The position numbers and the translations under genes are program-made. The notes under the pieces are model-generated. The model did no database searches. It was not told the origin of the DNA and worked only from the letters and a program-made list of their open reading frames with translations. This document shows positions 30,857-41,248 of a stretch of DNA of 64,000 nucleotides, in pieces; position 1 is the stretch's first letter, and each line of letters starts with the position of its first letter. The stretch comes from Didymella arachidicola (Eukaryota > Ascomycota > Dothideomycetes > Pleosporales > Didymellaceae), in contig CM049988.1 in assembly GCA_016630955.3 (NCBI GenBank), positions 1,674,001-1,738,000 on the forward strand. The letters are read 5' to 3'.

Positions 30857-31554
30857 TGTGATAGGTCTGTTGAACTTGCCACGGTCTGATTGATGTGATG
30901 TAGAACTGGCTTTGTATGGGTGGTCTTCAACGACATGTATATACTATTAGTAAATCGTGGTGGAGACACAGATGCCGACCTGCAGCTAGCTGTCCTTAGC
31001 GCCTCGGTTGCGAATACACGCCAACTGGGCACTGCGAACGCATCTTCCCCGCGCACACCGGTCGTTTGCGTAAGCGCAATTGTTCCCTCATTTGACGAGC
31101 CAGGTGCCGACTGCACTTCGTGTGAAAGGACAGGGTGAGTTTTCAGCTCTTAAAGAACTCGATTGCAGTCTCAGCGATGCTTCGAAGAGGCGTGAGGTGT
31201 TCAGCCTTTTCTGCACAGCTCCCGCGGCCCCACCAACCTGCGTTCGACTCATCATGAGTAGCCGCTTGTTTCTGCGTGACGCAAACTTCTCGTACTCCCT
31301 TCCATGCAAGTCCATTCGAATTTGCATGTGCCTTGTTGCGTACAAGTCAAGGGTCAATGCAGAGGGTCATCAGTTGCAGTGGATGCGGGCACAAGAGGTG
31401 AAGGCAACTGCGATTCTGTTGTTGTTGGAGATCAAGGAAGCTACAGCGGTCTGACCTTCTCCTGGCACATGTGTCGACTCATGGCCAATATCCATCTGTA
31501 CGCTCTTGCTTCAGCATTATCAATATGAATGAACCGGTAGTTCCAACGGGTCTT
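30857..31554. other. Intergenic region
   Basis: Upstream of the glutathione transferase gene and 3' flank of the following membrane protein gene. No gene or repeat recognised. Confidence 0.5.
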
Positions 31555-32655
31555 TTAAAGTTGATAGCTCCGTTCGCTCTTTCGGACTGTCCAGCTCAGA
31601 TACCGTACTGTCTTTATGCCCCGCTGGACCTCAGGCTCCCTGATCATCGCAGTATCACCCATCTCCGGGCAGTACGCTGGCATTATGATGGGTGCCTGTT
31701 GTTGTCGATCTCGTCTTTTCTTCATTATTGAAATGGTCAGAGCGACTAGCAATGCCAGTCCCAGTACGATGCCCACGACGATACCTGCGACGGCTCCTGC
31801 GCTCAATTTTCTTGCTGTGTGAGTCGAAGACTTGGCCGATGTTGGTTCTGGCATGGTGTTTACTGTGGCGTTTTTCGTCCCGTTTGCTGTGCTGGTCAGC
31901 GTCCCGAGGGAATTGCTCAATGGCGGGACCGCAACACTCCCTTGACTTATGTTGCTCAAGCGTAGGCAAGGGAGTGCTGCCTTAGGCGCAGCCAGCGTGA
32001 TGGGTCGGTCGGAAGCTACGATTGGCATCCATGCGGTGATCAACGGCGTGACCCACCAGTTGGCAATGTACCGGGTTGCGATATTGGGTTCTCCGAACTG
32101 AGTCCACACGAGACTGTAGGTGTCGTTCAGCCGGCAAATGGCACTGTCGAGAAGTGATCCTGACCCTGTCAATGGGCCGCCAATCGATGGTGGGCTGCCT
32201 GTCACCCTGCCCGTTGCTTTCGAGTTGTCGAAGAAAGGCTCGCACGAGGTAGGGAAGTTGGATGTGAGTTGGCTGGCTATCTGGTTGCATCGGTTTGTCA
32301 GAGCGGTAGTATTGCCAGTGGATGTGTCGATTGGTCCAAGGTCAAGCTTCGAGGCCATCTGTATCGTCAAGTACGTCAGGTCGCTTGAGCAGGCTTGGTC
32401 GAGTATCTGCGAACAGCGACCGCTGTCAGATTGCCCCCGCTCGATTGAGCTGATCGTGAAGCCGTCGAGCCAGAAGTAGCATACATCGTACCCGAGGTCG
32501 AAATCATCGGTGTAGTTGCGGGATGGTGAGACCAAAGTTACAGCTCGGTAGTGTTTTGATTTTGGTAAGTGGTAGTTGCCCAAGAGGTTGTGTCGTCTAT
32601 GCCAACATACGGTTCGACAGATATCTGCCCAGTCTGGAGGCGTCAGTGCTATCAT
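31555..32655 (-). CDS. Predicted single-pass membrane glycoprotein of unknown function
   Basis: Open frame of 366 codons. The part from about residue 45 looks like a real ectodomain: NYTDDFDLGYDVCYFWLDGF, cysteines at CSQILDQAC and NRCNQ, and several N-glycosylation sites (NYT, NTT, NDT, NIS, NGT, NAT). A Ser/Thr-rich stalk precedes one strong helix (AGAVAGIVVGIVLGLALLVA, about residues 285-308) and a basic stop-transfer KKRRDRQQQ. The cytosolic tail is about 50 residues. No domain family is recognised. The N-terminus is doubtful: the ATG at 32655 lacks a signal peptide, while a signal-like frame (MRALVTRWLLLCCVNC) begins at 32929 and could be an upstream exon. In the region 32770-32520 another frame (PYVGIDDTTSWATTTYQ) also looks coding, so a frameshift or missed introns are possible. 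Confidence 0.55.
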   Translation of the reverse strand: MIALTPPDWADICRTVCWHRRHNLLGNYHLPKSKHYRAVTLVSPSRNYTDDFDLGYDVCYFWLDGFTISSIERGQSDSGRCSQILDQACSSDLTYLTIQMASKLDLGPIDTSTGNTTALTNRCNQIASQLTSNFPTSCEPFFDNSKATGRVTGSPPSIGGPLTGSGSLLDSAICRLNDTYSLVWTQFGEPNIATRYIANWWVTPLITAWMPIVASDRPITLAAPKAALPCLRLSNISQGSVAVPPLSNSLGTLTSTANGTKNATVNTMPEPTSAKSSTHTARKLSAGAVAGIVVGIVLGLALLVALTISIMKKRRDRQQQAPIIMPAYCPEMGDTAMIREPEVQRGIKTVRYLSWTVRKSERSYQL

Positions 32656-32929
32656 AGTGTGACGGGGTCAAACGAGACGTGCACTGTTGGCTGTCGCGAA
32701 TGTCTTGTTACAAATCCTAGATCCGGAATAATTGCGGTTCCGTTGGCTGCCGGGTGTACCAAAGTTGATCTGGCCTACTATTGGGCTCCCCAGGAACAAT
32801 AGATGTTTGTAGGATGGTCGCAACATGGTGTCCTTCTATACAACGTGATTCTGCCCTTCCGACGAGGAGCGAAGGATTGGAGCAGTTCACGCAGCATAGC
32901 AGCAGCCACCTGGTTACAAGAGCCCGCAT

Positions 32930-34430
32930 GATGTAGGTGGTAGTTTCCGCGTATGCTCAGCCTTGCGTCGATCCGATACTGTGGAAGCGCTCCGACTACG
33001 TCATATGGAGGATTCCGTGTTTGTTTCCAGACCAACGGTACACTATCGGTAGTATATCCTCCGCGCTAATCGACGTTTATGTATTAGAGCACGGCTGGAT
33101 CGGTCAAGATCCGAGGAAACAGATGTTAGTCTGTGATTGCACTGGTTAGCAGGCATCATAAAGAAGCATTTCGTTGCCAACATCCGCTCGGCTATGTAAG
33201 CGCTAATGTGGTGTTGTTGATACTTGTCAGTAGGTATCTGTCTCTGTCAACACATTACTTCATGCTACAGATACAAAGACTTTTGAGATCGCGGAGATCA
33301 AGTGGCTGCCATACGTCGTACCTCGAGGCAGAATTCAGTCTGTTTCGTTGTCATAGAATGCTCCTGTGCAAGCTAAGTCGAGATAATAACGCGGTCTTAC
33401 GCTTTGCCCCTAAGTGATTCGGAGTTGTGAACGGTCTGCGCTAGGCTTCCCAGCAGAGAGCAAAACACCAAGTCAAGGGCGACAGAAGTACTTATTGTGA
33501 GTCGTATCATCCAAACTCCATGAGTCGACTCGCATTCTTCTGAGGATGTTTGGAAAGGATACTGACCTGAATACGGAAGAAAGATAGGCGAAGACGCCGA
33601 CAGGGCCTCCTGACTGCGGCTGAAAAAAACTTGCAGCTATGTTGATTCGTCTGCGCGAGGCTGCCCTGAAGCTGCCACCTGAATTCCCTGATAGTGGAAC
33701 GTCCCCCACCTGTCGACATCCCCAACCTCCACAAATTGACCCGGGGAACAATGGTGCGCCACGAAGACCAGTGAGATCGTCAACTCTGACCCATGCTTGA
33801 GCATCGACGCTTTGAGGTTAGAAAAGTTTGTATCGGTATCAGCAGTCCATGTTACTGGTAGGAGAGGTGCATACAGCCACTATTCAGCATGAGCGCTTGA
33901 GTCTTACAACGGCTTCTCCGTATCGTTTGTAGCCCCGTTGACGTGTTGTCCCTAGGCCAGTATACCAAGGTATGCACCAGCGGGAGCTCGAATGTGTTTA
34001 CGCTTGACAGGTACCTAGGTCAGCCATACAAGCTGTCCCTGAGCTGCAATCTCGCCAGGTACACCTTGCTACGCGTGTCGATGCTGTCGTGGTTGTGGGG
34101 TATGGAGCGATGCACGGACACGAGCCGCACTTGCCGTGTTGGCCCCAGCAACGCCATTTGTTTGGGCGTTGGCCGCTGAGGCTCAACTCAACCACATTTT
34201 GACGGCGGTCATGTACGATCTCACGACATAACGACCTGTCATTTATGCATTGTTACGACTGATAATAGCCTCTGGTAACGAGCTCTGCTCTTGGCACTTT
34301 AACCTTTTGATTCGGCCAACACAGACGCCATTCTCCACGCTCCGCATTCCAGGCGACCTTCGCGCTGTCCTGCACCCAGTCAAGGCACTCTCGAATGCGA
34401 TAGTGGGTGTACCACGTATAGTCATACACG
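32930..34430. other. Intergenic region
   Basis: 1.5 kb without recognised genes between two divergent genes. Short frames only. Confidence 0.5.
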
Positions 34431-36959
34431 ATGCTGGGCTTCAGGCCTCAGCTCACAGTAGCGAAGCGGAAACCTCAATCCTACAACCAAGTCGAGCGCG
34501 ACTTAGAAGACGGCGAATATAGCAGCGAGAAACGCTACGCAAGCGACGATGACGATGGCTACACATCTTCTGACGCATCTAGTGCATACTCGTCTCGAGC
34601 ATCTTCCGGTGCATACGAAGTGAATCCGAACAACACAATCGAGGCCCAGCCTCTTGCGCCGAATCGCAAGGCATCGCGTACACATCGAAAAACGCCCTCG
34701 AAGCCATCCGTTAGCGCTTACAGCTACAAAAACCCTCGCGCGTTCACCAGATATTTTGGACTGGCAATTGCAAGCACGTTGGTCTTGTTCATATGGTTCT
34801 TGCTGCACAGTAGCTGGGACTCGATACGAAACGCCGAGCTGAAGCTGTACAAGTCACCTCCACCGCCGCCAGTATGGGAGAGTTTCCCCTTTCTGAAGCG
34901 CTACCACGGAGGCATACGGACGTTGGTCAGTCGCAAGGAGAACGTACCTGAATACCCTACGAGAGAGGACATTGACCCTGAGCTCCCTCCAGCGGAGACC
35001 AAGCAGGATGCGTCGAAGGAGAAGAGGGCAAATGGCGCGAAAATCCCAGACTCGGTACCGTTCAATCCATACCCAGACTACAACAGCTTCAAGTATGTGG
35101 AAGAGTATGGTCCAGTGGAGACCTGCTATCTGGATGAGAAGGACACGATCGCTGTGCCAGGGCTGCGAGCTTACAACGGTGTGACAAAGGGCATGCCTGA
35201 TAATGTCATGGGAAGCTATGATCTGCTTGGATTGCGGAACGACGTGTGCTTCGAGCGTTTTGGACGCTTGGGACCATATGGCATGGGCTATAGCAAGAAG
35301 AGGGGAGGCACCGGAGCTGGTATGGAAGGCGACCGCGAGGGCATTGAAAAAGTGTGGGAAGCCATTCCAGAAGTCGATTACCGGAATGTCAAGTGGGGCA
35401 ATGCCGTTAGCCGTTGCTTAGAGAAGAACAAGGCGCGATTCAAGACGGCCCCCAAGAACCATGGTCATGGATTCCAGGCTATGGCCGCGCAGAAGCGACA
35501 GCTTGATGCCACCCTACCGCCCGACAACCACACCGAGACCGATCAGCTGCTTATCGAGACCACTCGCCAACAAACCAAAGCGTCCTACAACAAAGTACTC
35601 CCACGAACCGCTGTACTCATTCGCACATGGTGGGATTATAATTACGACGATGAAGACCTGATGTATCTGCGATCCGTGATATCCGAGCTCAGTCTTGCGT
35701 CCGGCGGCGAGTACCAGGTGCATTTTCTCATCCACGTCAAGGATGATAACAAGCAAATTTGGGCAGACGAGAACGTGTACGAAGAGGTGCTACGTGATTC
35801 TCTGCCAGCAGAGTTTGCTGGCATGGGTACGCTCTGGTCTGAACGTCAGATGGGGCTCATATATGGCGGCGTGGAAGAGTCCATGTACCGCGGCCTGCCA
35901 GTCCATGGTGCTTACCGTTCAACCTTCATGCCCGTTACCTACTTTGCACATCAGCACCCTGAGTTCGAGTACTTTTGGCACTGGGAGATGGACGTTCGGT
36001 ATACAGGCCACTGGTACCACCTGTTCGAACAAGTGTCCAAGTGGACAGCGGCACAACCTCGCAAAGGTCTCTGGGAGCGCAACGCTCGCTTTTATGTTCC
36101 GTCGGTGCATGGCTCCTGGGAGGACTTCACCCACATGGTGCGCGTACAAACCGAACACGGCACCAACAGCAAAGCCAACACCTGGTCCTCGCACCTTCCG
36201 CCGAACCCACACCTTGCTCAGCCCGAACTGCAGAAACCAGAGAAGCATATCTGGGGTCCAGAGAAGCCACAGGATTACCCTGACATCGAGATCGATGAAG
36301 ATGTCATCCCACCACATACCCTGTTGGAGGACAAGCATGAATGGGGCGTAGGCGAGCCTGCTGATCTTATCGTCTTCAACCCGCTCTTCGATCCAGATCG
36401 CACGAATTGGATCTTGAATGAGGACACCACCGGTTACAATAAGAAGAACGGCCAGCCACCACGCCGCACTGCAATCAACACATCCGGCCGCCTATCGCGT
36501 CGTCTGCTTGAAACCATGCACCGCGAGCAGTCACACTTCCGCCACACCATGTTCAGTGAGATGTGGCCAGGCTCCTGTGCCCTGCACCATGGCCTCAAGG
36601 CTGTCTATGCGCCACACCCTGTCTTCATCGATCGCAAGTGGCCCACACAATATCTTGCAGCTATCTACAATAATGGTCGAAATGGCGCATCTGGTGGCGC
36701 CAGGTTGTCAGTGTTTTCGGATGAGAGACAGCACAACTTCCTCGGCACCACATGGTACTACCATGCCGGCTTCGCGCCGAATCTCTGGAAGAGGTGGATG
36801 GGCTACAAAGTCGACAACGATGGCGGTGAAGAGGAAGAGATGGCTGGCGAAGGCCGAATGTGTCTGCCCGGAGTACTATTGCACCCGGTAAAGCAGGTCG
36901 ATCTGATACAGGAGCGAGTCGAGGAAGCAACGGGTGCAGCAGAGCACGAGCACCCGTAA
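34431..36959 (+). CDS. DUF3405 family type II membrane protein
   Basis: Intronless, 842 aa. A Ser/Asp-rich cytosolic N-terminus (about 1-105) is followed by one membrane helix (YFGLAIASTLVLFIWFLLHS, about 107-127) and a short proline-rich stem (SPPPPPVWE). The luminal domain contains conserved DUF3405 (PF11885) blocks: TAVLIRTWWDYNYDDEDLMY, VHFLIHVKDD, EFEYFWHWEMDVRYTGHWYH and EEADLIVFNPLFDP-type sequence (here EPADLIVFNPLFDP). HHGLKAVYAPHPVFIDRKWP and NNFLGTTWYYH-like sequence near the C-terminus are also typical. The topology and the WEMDVRYTG segment suggest a Golgi glycosyltransferase-like fold, but the family has no established activity. The length agrees with other fungal members. Confidence 0.9.
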   Translation: MLGFRPQLTVAKRKPQSYNQVERDLEDGEYSSEKRYASDDDDGYTSSDASSAYSSRASSGAYEVNPNNTIEAQPLAPNRKASRTHRKTPSKPSVSAYSYKNPRAFTRYFGLAIASTLVLFIWFLLHSSWDSIRNAELKLYKSPPPPPVWESFPFLKRYHGGIRTLVSRKENVPEYPTREDIDPELPPAETKQDASKEKRANGAKIPDSVPFNPYPDYNSFKYVEEYGPVETCYLDEKDTIAVPGLRAYNGVTKGMPDNVMGSYDLLGLRNDVCFERFGRLGPYGMGYSKKRGGTGAGMEGDREGIEKVWEAIPEVDYRNVKWGNAVSRCLEKNKARFKTAPKNHGHGFQAMAAQKRQLDATLPPDNHTETDQLLIETTRQQTKASYNKVLPRTAVLIRTWWDYNYDDEDLMYLRSVISELSLASGGEYQVHFLIHVKDDNKQIWADENVYEEVLRDSLPAEFAGMGTLWSERQMGLIYGGVEESMYRGLPVHGAYRSTFMPVTYFAHQHPEFEYFWHWEMDVRYTGHWYHLFEQVSKWTAAQPRKGLWERNARFYVPSVHGSWEDFTHMVRVQTEHGTNSKANTWSSHLPPNPHLAQPELQKPEKHIWGPEKPQDYPDIEIDEDVIPPHTLLEDKHEWGVGEPADLIVFNPLFDPDRTNWILNEDTTGYNKKNGQPPRRTAINTSGRLSRRLLETMHREQSHFRHTMFSEMWPGSCALHHGLKAVYAPHPVFIDRKWPTQYLAAIYNNGRNGASGGARLSVFSDERQHNFLGTTWYYHAGFAPNLWKRWMGYKVDNDGGEEEEMAGEGRMCLPGVLLHPVKQVDLIQERVEEATGAAEHEHP

Positions 36960-37164
36960 ACAGTTTTGAGATCTGTTCTTGAGCATTGGGTATGGCGTTC
37001 ATGAGCATTTGGCTCTATCGAAACAGCGTTTGATTCATCATACGAATATGGCGTGGAGTATTCATGTTGACTGTGACATATGATAGCATTTCTGAGGTTC
37101 GATATAGCCTTGCGGTAGATGTATAATACCAAATGCATGTTTTGACGGATAGGAACTGCTGTCA

Positions 37165-37569
37165 TCATTTGGCTGAGTGCCGACGCATTGACATTGCAGC
37201 TTGTTTCAAGATTCCGCCGGCATCTCCACTCCTCTCCACTCTTTGCACCTCCACCGTACTCCTGACCTCATCAATAACATCGTGAACACGAGAACGCCGC
37301 AATGCCGCAACCAGATTGCCGTTATCTAAGCCAAGCCTTCGCGAGAGCGACCAGGTCTTGTCCCGGCAATACTTTGGCTTGACAGGTGACAACAGGCTGG
37401 CATGTGGCTGCCCTGAAGATTTCTCGAGGCGCATGCTGAGGTCTCGGCACAGATGCCTTTTCTTGATGTCCACTCGTAGTTCAAGTCGCTCTTTCTTATG
37501 CACAGTCCAAGCGAGCAGGCTGGAGACCAAACCCTTCTCTGGTTCAGGCGTCATTGCTGCATTGGGCAT
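37165..37569 (-). CDS. Small hypothetical protein
   Basis: Intronless frame of 134 codons with an ATG at 37569, rich in Arg, Lys, Leu and Ser (for example HKKERLELRVDIKKRHLCRD). No signal peptide, helix or known domain. It ends about 200 bp from the DUF3405 stop and starts about 400 bp upstream of the ferric reductase on the opposite strand. The opposite strand also has an open frame, so coding status is uncertain. Confidence 0.35.
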   Translation of the reverse strand: MPNAAMTPEPEKGLVSSLLAWTVHKKERLELRVDIKKRHLCRDLSMRLEKSSGQPHASLLSPVKPKYCRDKTWSLSRRLGLDNGNLVAALRRSRVHDVIDEVRSTVEVQRVERSGDAGGILKQAAMSMRRHSAK

Positions 37570-39148
37570 TCAACCTTCATCCATCACCACGTCGTTTACA
37601 GATGCTCAGTCATATTGCGCGCCGCTCAAAACGTTGTTCGACATGCTTGTTCCGGGTAGCTCTGCTGCCGATCCCTGCACTTCCACCGACCCGGTGCCGT
37701 CGAAGTGGAGCCAACAATGTCTCAGACATCTGGGCAGGAACCAATGCGACTGGATGTCGGCTAGGAAGGATCAAAAAAGCGGAGTTGACAAGTTGTCAGT
37801 CTTCACGGGGACTTGGCCAATCTGCCTTGTGGAACCAGTAATTCTCGGCCCTGCTACGCCTGCTCTTAAGATCGAGCCTACAGTTGCGATGTTGGTTAGA
37901 ATCTTGACGAACTCGTACCTGCTTTTCAAATCTTGTCTTTTCCTGCAGCTGTGCTGCGTCCTCTCCTTACGATGACCTTCAATTCTTCCGCCCATACGCT
38001 AGCCGCAAGGCACATTCAGGACGGCACTGGGACTGCAGTCCATTACTGGGGCTATGCGACTCGATACCTGCCATGCACCAGCGATGCCGGATCTTGCGAA
38101 TATCTTGACTCTGTATACGGCGATCATGAGAAGTCGACGATCTACACTTTCGTCATGTGGGCCATCTTTGGGATTACATTGCTTGTGATGGTCTTTGCAC
38201 GACTCTTAAGACCGGGTAAGAGACAGGGAGATAATGTTAGACAGAGATTTTACTATCGTCTGGTTCGATCTGTGTCTGCAGGTATCAGACGATTTCTCGA
38301 CCCTGAATGTTCGAGGATCTTCAAGCACACCACCAGGCTGCAAGTCCTCATCCTTGCTATCCTCTGTACATACCTCATTGTCTTCTCGTAAGCTCAATTC
38401 ACTCCTGCTCCTCACCTCAGTCCAAACGCTCATATGTATGCAGGCTTGTAGGGATCACTTACAAGACCTGGAAAACGCCGATTAAAGATTCCAATCTGTT
38501 CAACACCCGCAGCGGCATTGGTGGCTTCGCCGACCGAATTGGTGCTTTTGCGTTCGCCCTTACACCCTTGACGATCGCACTATGTGCTCGAGAGTCCGTG
38601 CTTAGTATCCTCACTGGCATACCCTACCAGAGTTTCAACTTCCTGCACCGCTGGACGGGCAGGATCATTCTTGTCCAGTCATTCGTCCATTGCATCATCT
38701 GGACCGTGGTCGAAGCGTACTTATATCAGCCCCAACCTAAGGTCTATGTTGCCTGGATCAAACAAGAGTATATGATATGGGGAATTGTTGCACAAAGCTT
38801 CATCTTCTTCCTATTTGTCTTCAGCCTGAGACCGGTTATTAGGTGGACAGGTTATGAGTTCTTCCGCAAGTCTCACTTTATTGTGGCGATCTTGTACATT
38901 GGCGGTAAGTACTGCGCAACCTATACACATTTCTGTTGCGTTGGCTGACAACATCGTAGCTTGCTGGGGCCACTGGAAGCAGCTCTCCTGCTGGATGGTC
39001 GCTTCTTTCGCCATCATGGGCTTCGATCTTGTCGCTCGTACCGTCCGTACCTGCCTCATCCATTTCGGCTTCAAGAGCGGAAGCAGCGGCTTTGGCTTCA
39101 GGTCCATTCCTGCCCGGATGGAAGTTCTCGAGGACCCTACAGGCACTA

Positions 39149-39192
39149 CCGAGTCCGTGCGCGTGACGCCCACCATCGCGTAACGCCCCGCT
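39149..39192 (+). repeat. Left terminal inverted repeat (44 bp)
   Basis: Identical over its full length to the reverse complement of 41205-41248. Confidence 0.95.
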
Positions 39193-39300
39193 GAGATCCT
39201 ATCGACTTGTTGAAAAATAAGGTTACTGAGCCACCAACAACAGCAAATATTGTATAATATTGTAGTAGAGTAGTAAATAGACCTATGTGAACTACTTGTG

Positions 39301-41160
39301 CTACTTGTATTTACTTGGAAGCCTAACGTTGCGTCCGCGGCGAGTAGTGACTGGTGGAGGAGCTGAGGGTGCCTCAGGGGCTTCTTTCGCACCACCAGCA
39401 TCACCAGCTTGTTTCTGACGCTTATTGCTACCTGAGGTAGCTTTTAAGGCTTTACGCTTACCCTTTTGGGATAATTGGATAGCAGTAGTAGCTTGACGAG
39501 CGTCCCTTTGACGCTGCGCTTCAGCTGCCTTCTTAGCCTTCTCCTGCACCCTCACCTCCTTAGCTCTCTCACGCTCTGTACGCTTCTCCTGAGCCTCTCT
39601 TGCTCTCTGAAGCTTAATTGCTACTTGCTCTTGCTTCTGACGTAGCTTTTGAAGATGCTGCTCCTCCTGTTCTTGCTCATTGATCTTCCGACGATAGTGT
39701 GCCTCTCTGACCTTCCGAGGAGACCAAAATACAGGTTGACTTTGGTACTCCTTCCGCTGTTGGAGACTCAGGGGCTTACTCTTCTTATTGTGCTTCTTCC
39801 TGTGTGCAAGAGACTCCTGCAGGCCTTTGTTCTGCTCAGTAAGCAGCTCAACCTGGGCAGTAAGAGAGTGAATTGCCCCTGTCAGCTCCCGCACTGCCTC
39901 ACTGTCAGGTTCCTTCACATGATCCTTAAGTACCTGCCTTATACGCCTCCAGTCTGTTGGTCTAAGAGCTCCTGATTGTTCTTCTTTGTCTGTATAAGTG
40001 TTGTTGACTTGTTTGAGTACAGCAGAGGCGTCAGGGGGCCATATCCCTGTGGCTGCAAAGGAGTTGACGATTGTTGACTCCTGAAATGAGCTCTGCCACG
40101 CCGCCCAGAACAGGTGTAAGAAGTTTGATTTAGTGACTGGAGAGGTCCCCTGACTGCTTTGGAGGAACTGCGTAAGCTCATTTGAGTATGCTCGTGCCAG
40201 AGGTGAGAACAGGCAAACGTCCAGTGGCTGGAGCCTGTGTGTTGAGTGAGGGGGAAGGATCATCACGAGTATCTTGCGTTGGTTGGCGTACTCAATAAAG
40301 TCAGGGGTAACGTGGCTCCCGTGGCCGTCAAGTATCAAAAGACGATACTTTCTCCGTGCTGTGGCCTTAGTAGCGCGATCGAACACCTGTTCAAGCCAGG
40401 CAAGAGCTATCTCGTTGTTGCTCCAGCCTGTACTAGATGAGCTGACAAAGACTGAGTGTTCCCCTGGCTTGATATCCTCCACCCAGCCTGAGTATATAGC
40501 TTGATTGGCTGCTGGGTATATGAGGCTTGCTGGCAGGGCTTCCCCTGAGGCACTTATGCAAGCAATAAGCGTGATCCACTCCCGTGAGCCGTCTTGGAGA
40601 GTACCTCTGACTTGCTTGCTGTCCCACAGTGGCCGGGAGAACACTCGTTTTGCACGTTCAAGTACCCCGATCATGAAGCCCTTCTCATCCATATTGTACA
40701 TGTGCTGAGGCTCAATGCTGTACTCAGCTATCTTGCTGTGTAGAAGTGTGAAGTAGGCCTCAAAAGAAGCCCCTGAGTCAGCTTGGTGGCGATTGCGATC
40801 CTTCCCTGTTGCCCATTTGGTGACCAGTTCAGCTGTGTGACGGTGGAGGAAGCGAGTAACCCAGCTATCAGAGACGCTGCTACCAGCTACTTTAGACGCG
40901 TAATTTCGGATTTGAAGCCTGTTAGGAGGGAATCCGTCCTCAGTAAGCTTATTAATAAGCTTAATAAGCTCTTGTTCTTCAGTGTTGTTGAGTTTCCGTT
41001 GGTTAACTGCTTTGACCTCCCTAGAAGTTGAAACCCCTTTGTGCCTCCGCGCTAACGTAGACCGATCAACTCCCTTTGCTTTAGCAAACTTTGTGTATGA
41101 AAGTTGTTCTTTATGATTGCGCAAATCGAATTCTGTAGCCGCTTCTTGAATTGAGTCCAT
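39301..41160 (-). CDS. Pogo-like transposase (DDE_1 superfamily)
   Basis: Intact 619-aa protein. The N-terminus carries a psq-type helix-turn-helix (about residues 15-50, SYTKFAKAKGVDRSTLARR) and a CENP-B/Tc5-type DNA-binding domain (about 60-118, including SDSWVTRFLHRH). The catalytic core shows Asp158 (YNMDEKGF), Asp278 (LLILDGHGSH) and Asp314 (LQPLDVCLFSP), a DD35D spacing. After the core comes a long charged coiled-coil region rich in Glu, Lys, Arg and Gln (about 430-580), then a basic tail. The protein should bind the 44-bp inverted repeats and cut and paste the element at TA sites. No stop codon or frameshift is seen, so it may be active. Confidence 0.94.
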   Translation of the reverse strand: MDSIQEAATEFDLRNHKEQLSYTKFAKAKGVDRSTLARRHKGVSTSREVKAVNQRKLNNTEEQELIKLINKLTEDGFPPNRLQIRNYASKVAGSSVSDSWVTRFLHRHTAELVTKWATGKDRNRHQADSGASFEAYFTLLHSKIAEYSIEPQHMYNMDEKGFMIGVLERAKRVFSRPLWDSKQVRGTLQDGSREWITLIACISASGEALPASLIYPAANQAIYSGWVEDIKPGEHSVFVSSSSTGWSNNEIALAWLEQVFDRATKATARRKYRLLILDGHGSHVTPDFIEYANQRKILVMILPPHSTHRLQPLDVCLFSPLARAYSNELTQFLQSSQGTSPVTKSNFLHLFWAAWQSSFQESTIVNSFAATGIWPPDASAVLKQVNNTYTDKEEQSGALRPTDWRRIRQVLKDHVKEPDSEAVRELTGAIHSLTAQVELLTEQNKGLQESLAHRKKHNKKSKPLSLQQRKEYQSQPVFWSPRKVREAHYRRKINEQEQEEQHLQKLRQKQEQVAIKLQRAREAQEKRTERERAKEVRVQEKAKKAAEAQRQRDARQATTAIQLSQKGKRKALKATSGSNKRQKQAGDAGGAKEAPEAPSAPPPVTTRRGRNVRLPSKYK

Positions 41161-41204
41161 ATTGACTGAGCTATGGGGTGTTGAAGATGGGGTGCGATTT
41201 GCTT

Positions 41205-41248
41205 AGCGGGGCGTTACGCGATGGTGGGCGTCACGCGCACGGACTCGG
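41205..41248 (-). repeat. Right terminal inverted repeat (44 bp)
   Basis: Perfect inverted copy of 39149-39192; the TA at 41249-41250 is the second target-site copy. Confidence 0.95.

Larger units (their letters stand above)
39149..41248 (-). mobile_element. Pogo/Fot1-like DNA transposon inserted in the ferric reductase gene
   Basis: A complete 2,100-bp class II element. The terminal inverted repeats are 44 bp and perfect (39149-39192 and 41205-41248), beginning CCGAGTCCGTGCGCGTGACG. It is flanked by a TA duplication (39147-39148 and 41249-41250), the Tc1/mariner/pogo target-site signature. One long transposase gene lies inside on the minus strand. Identical repeats, an uninterrupted transposase frame and an exactly recoverable host frame indicate a recent insertion. 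Confidence 0.95.
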
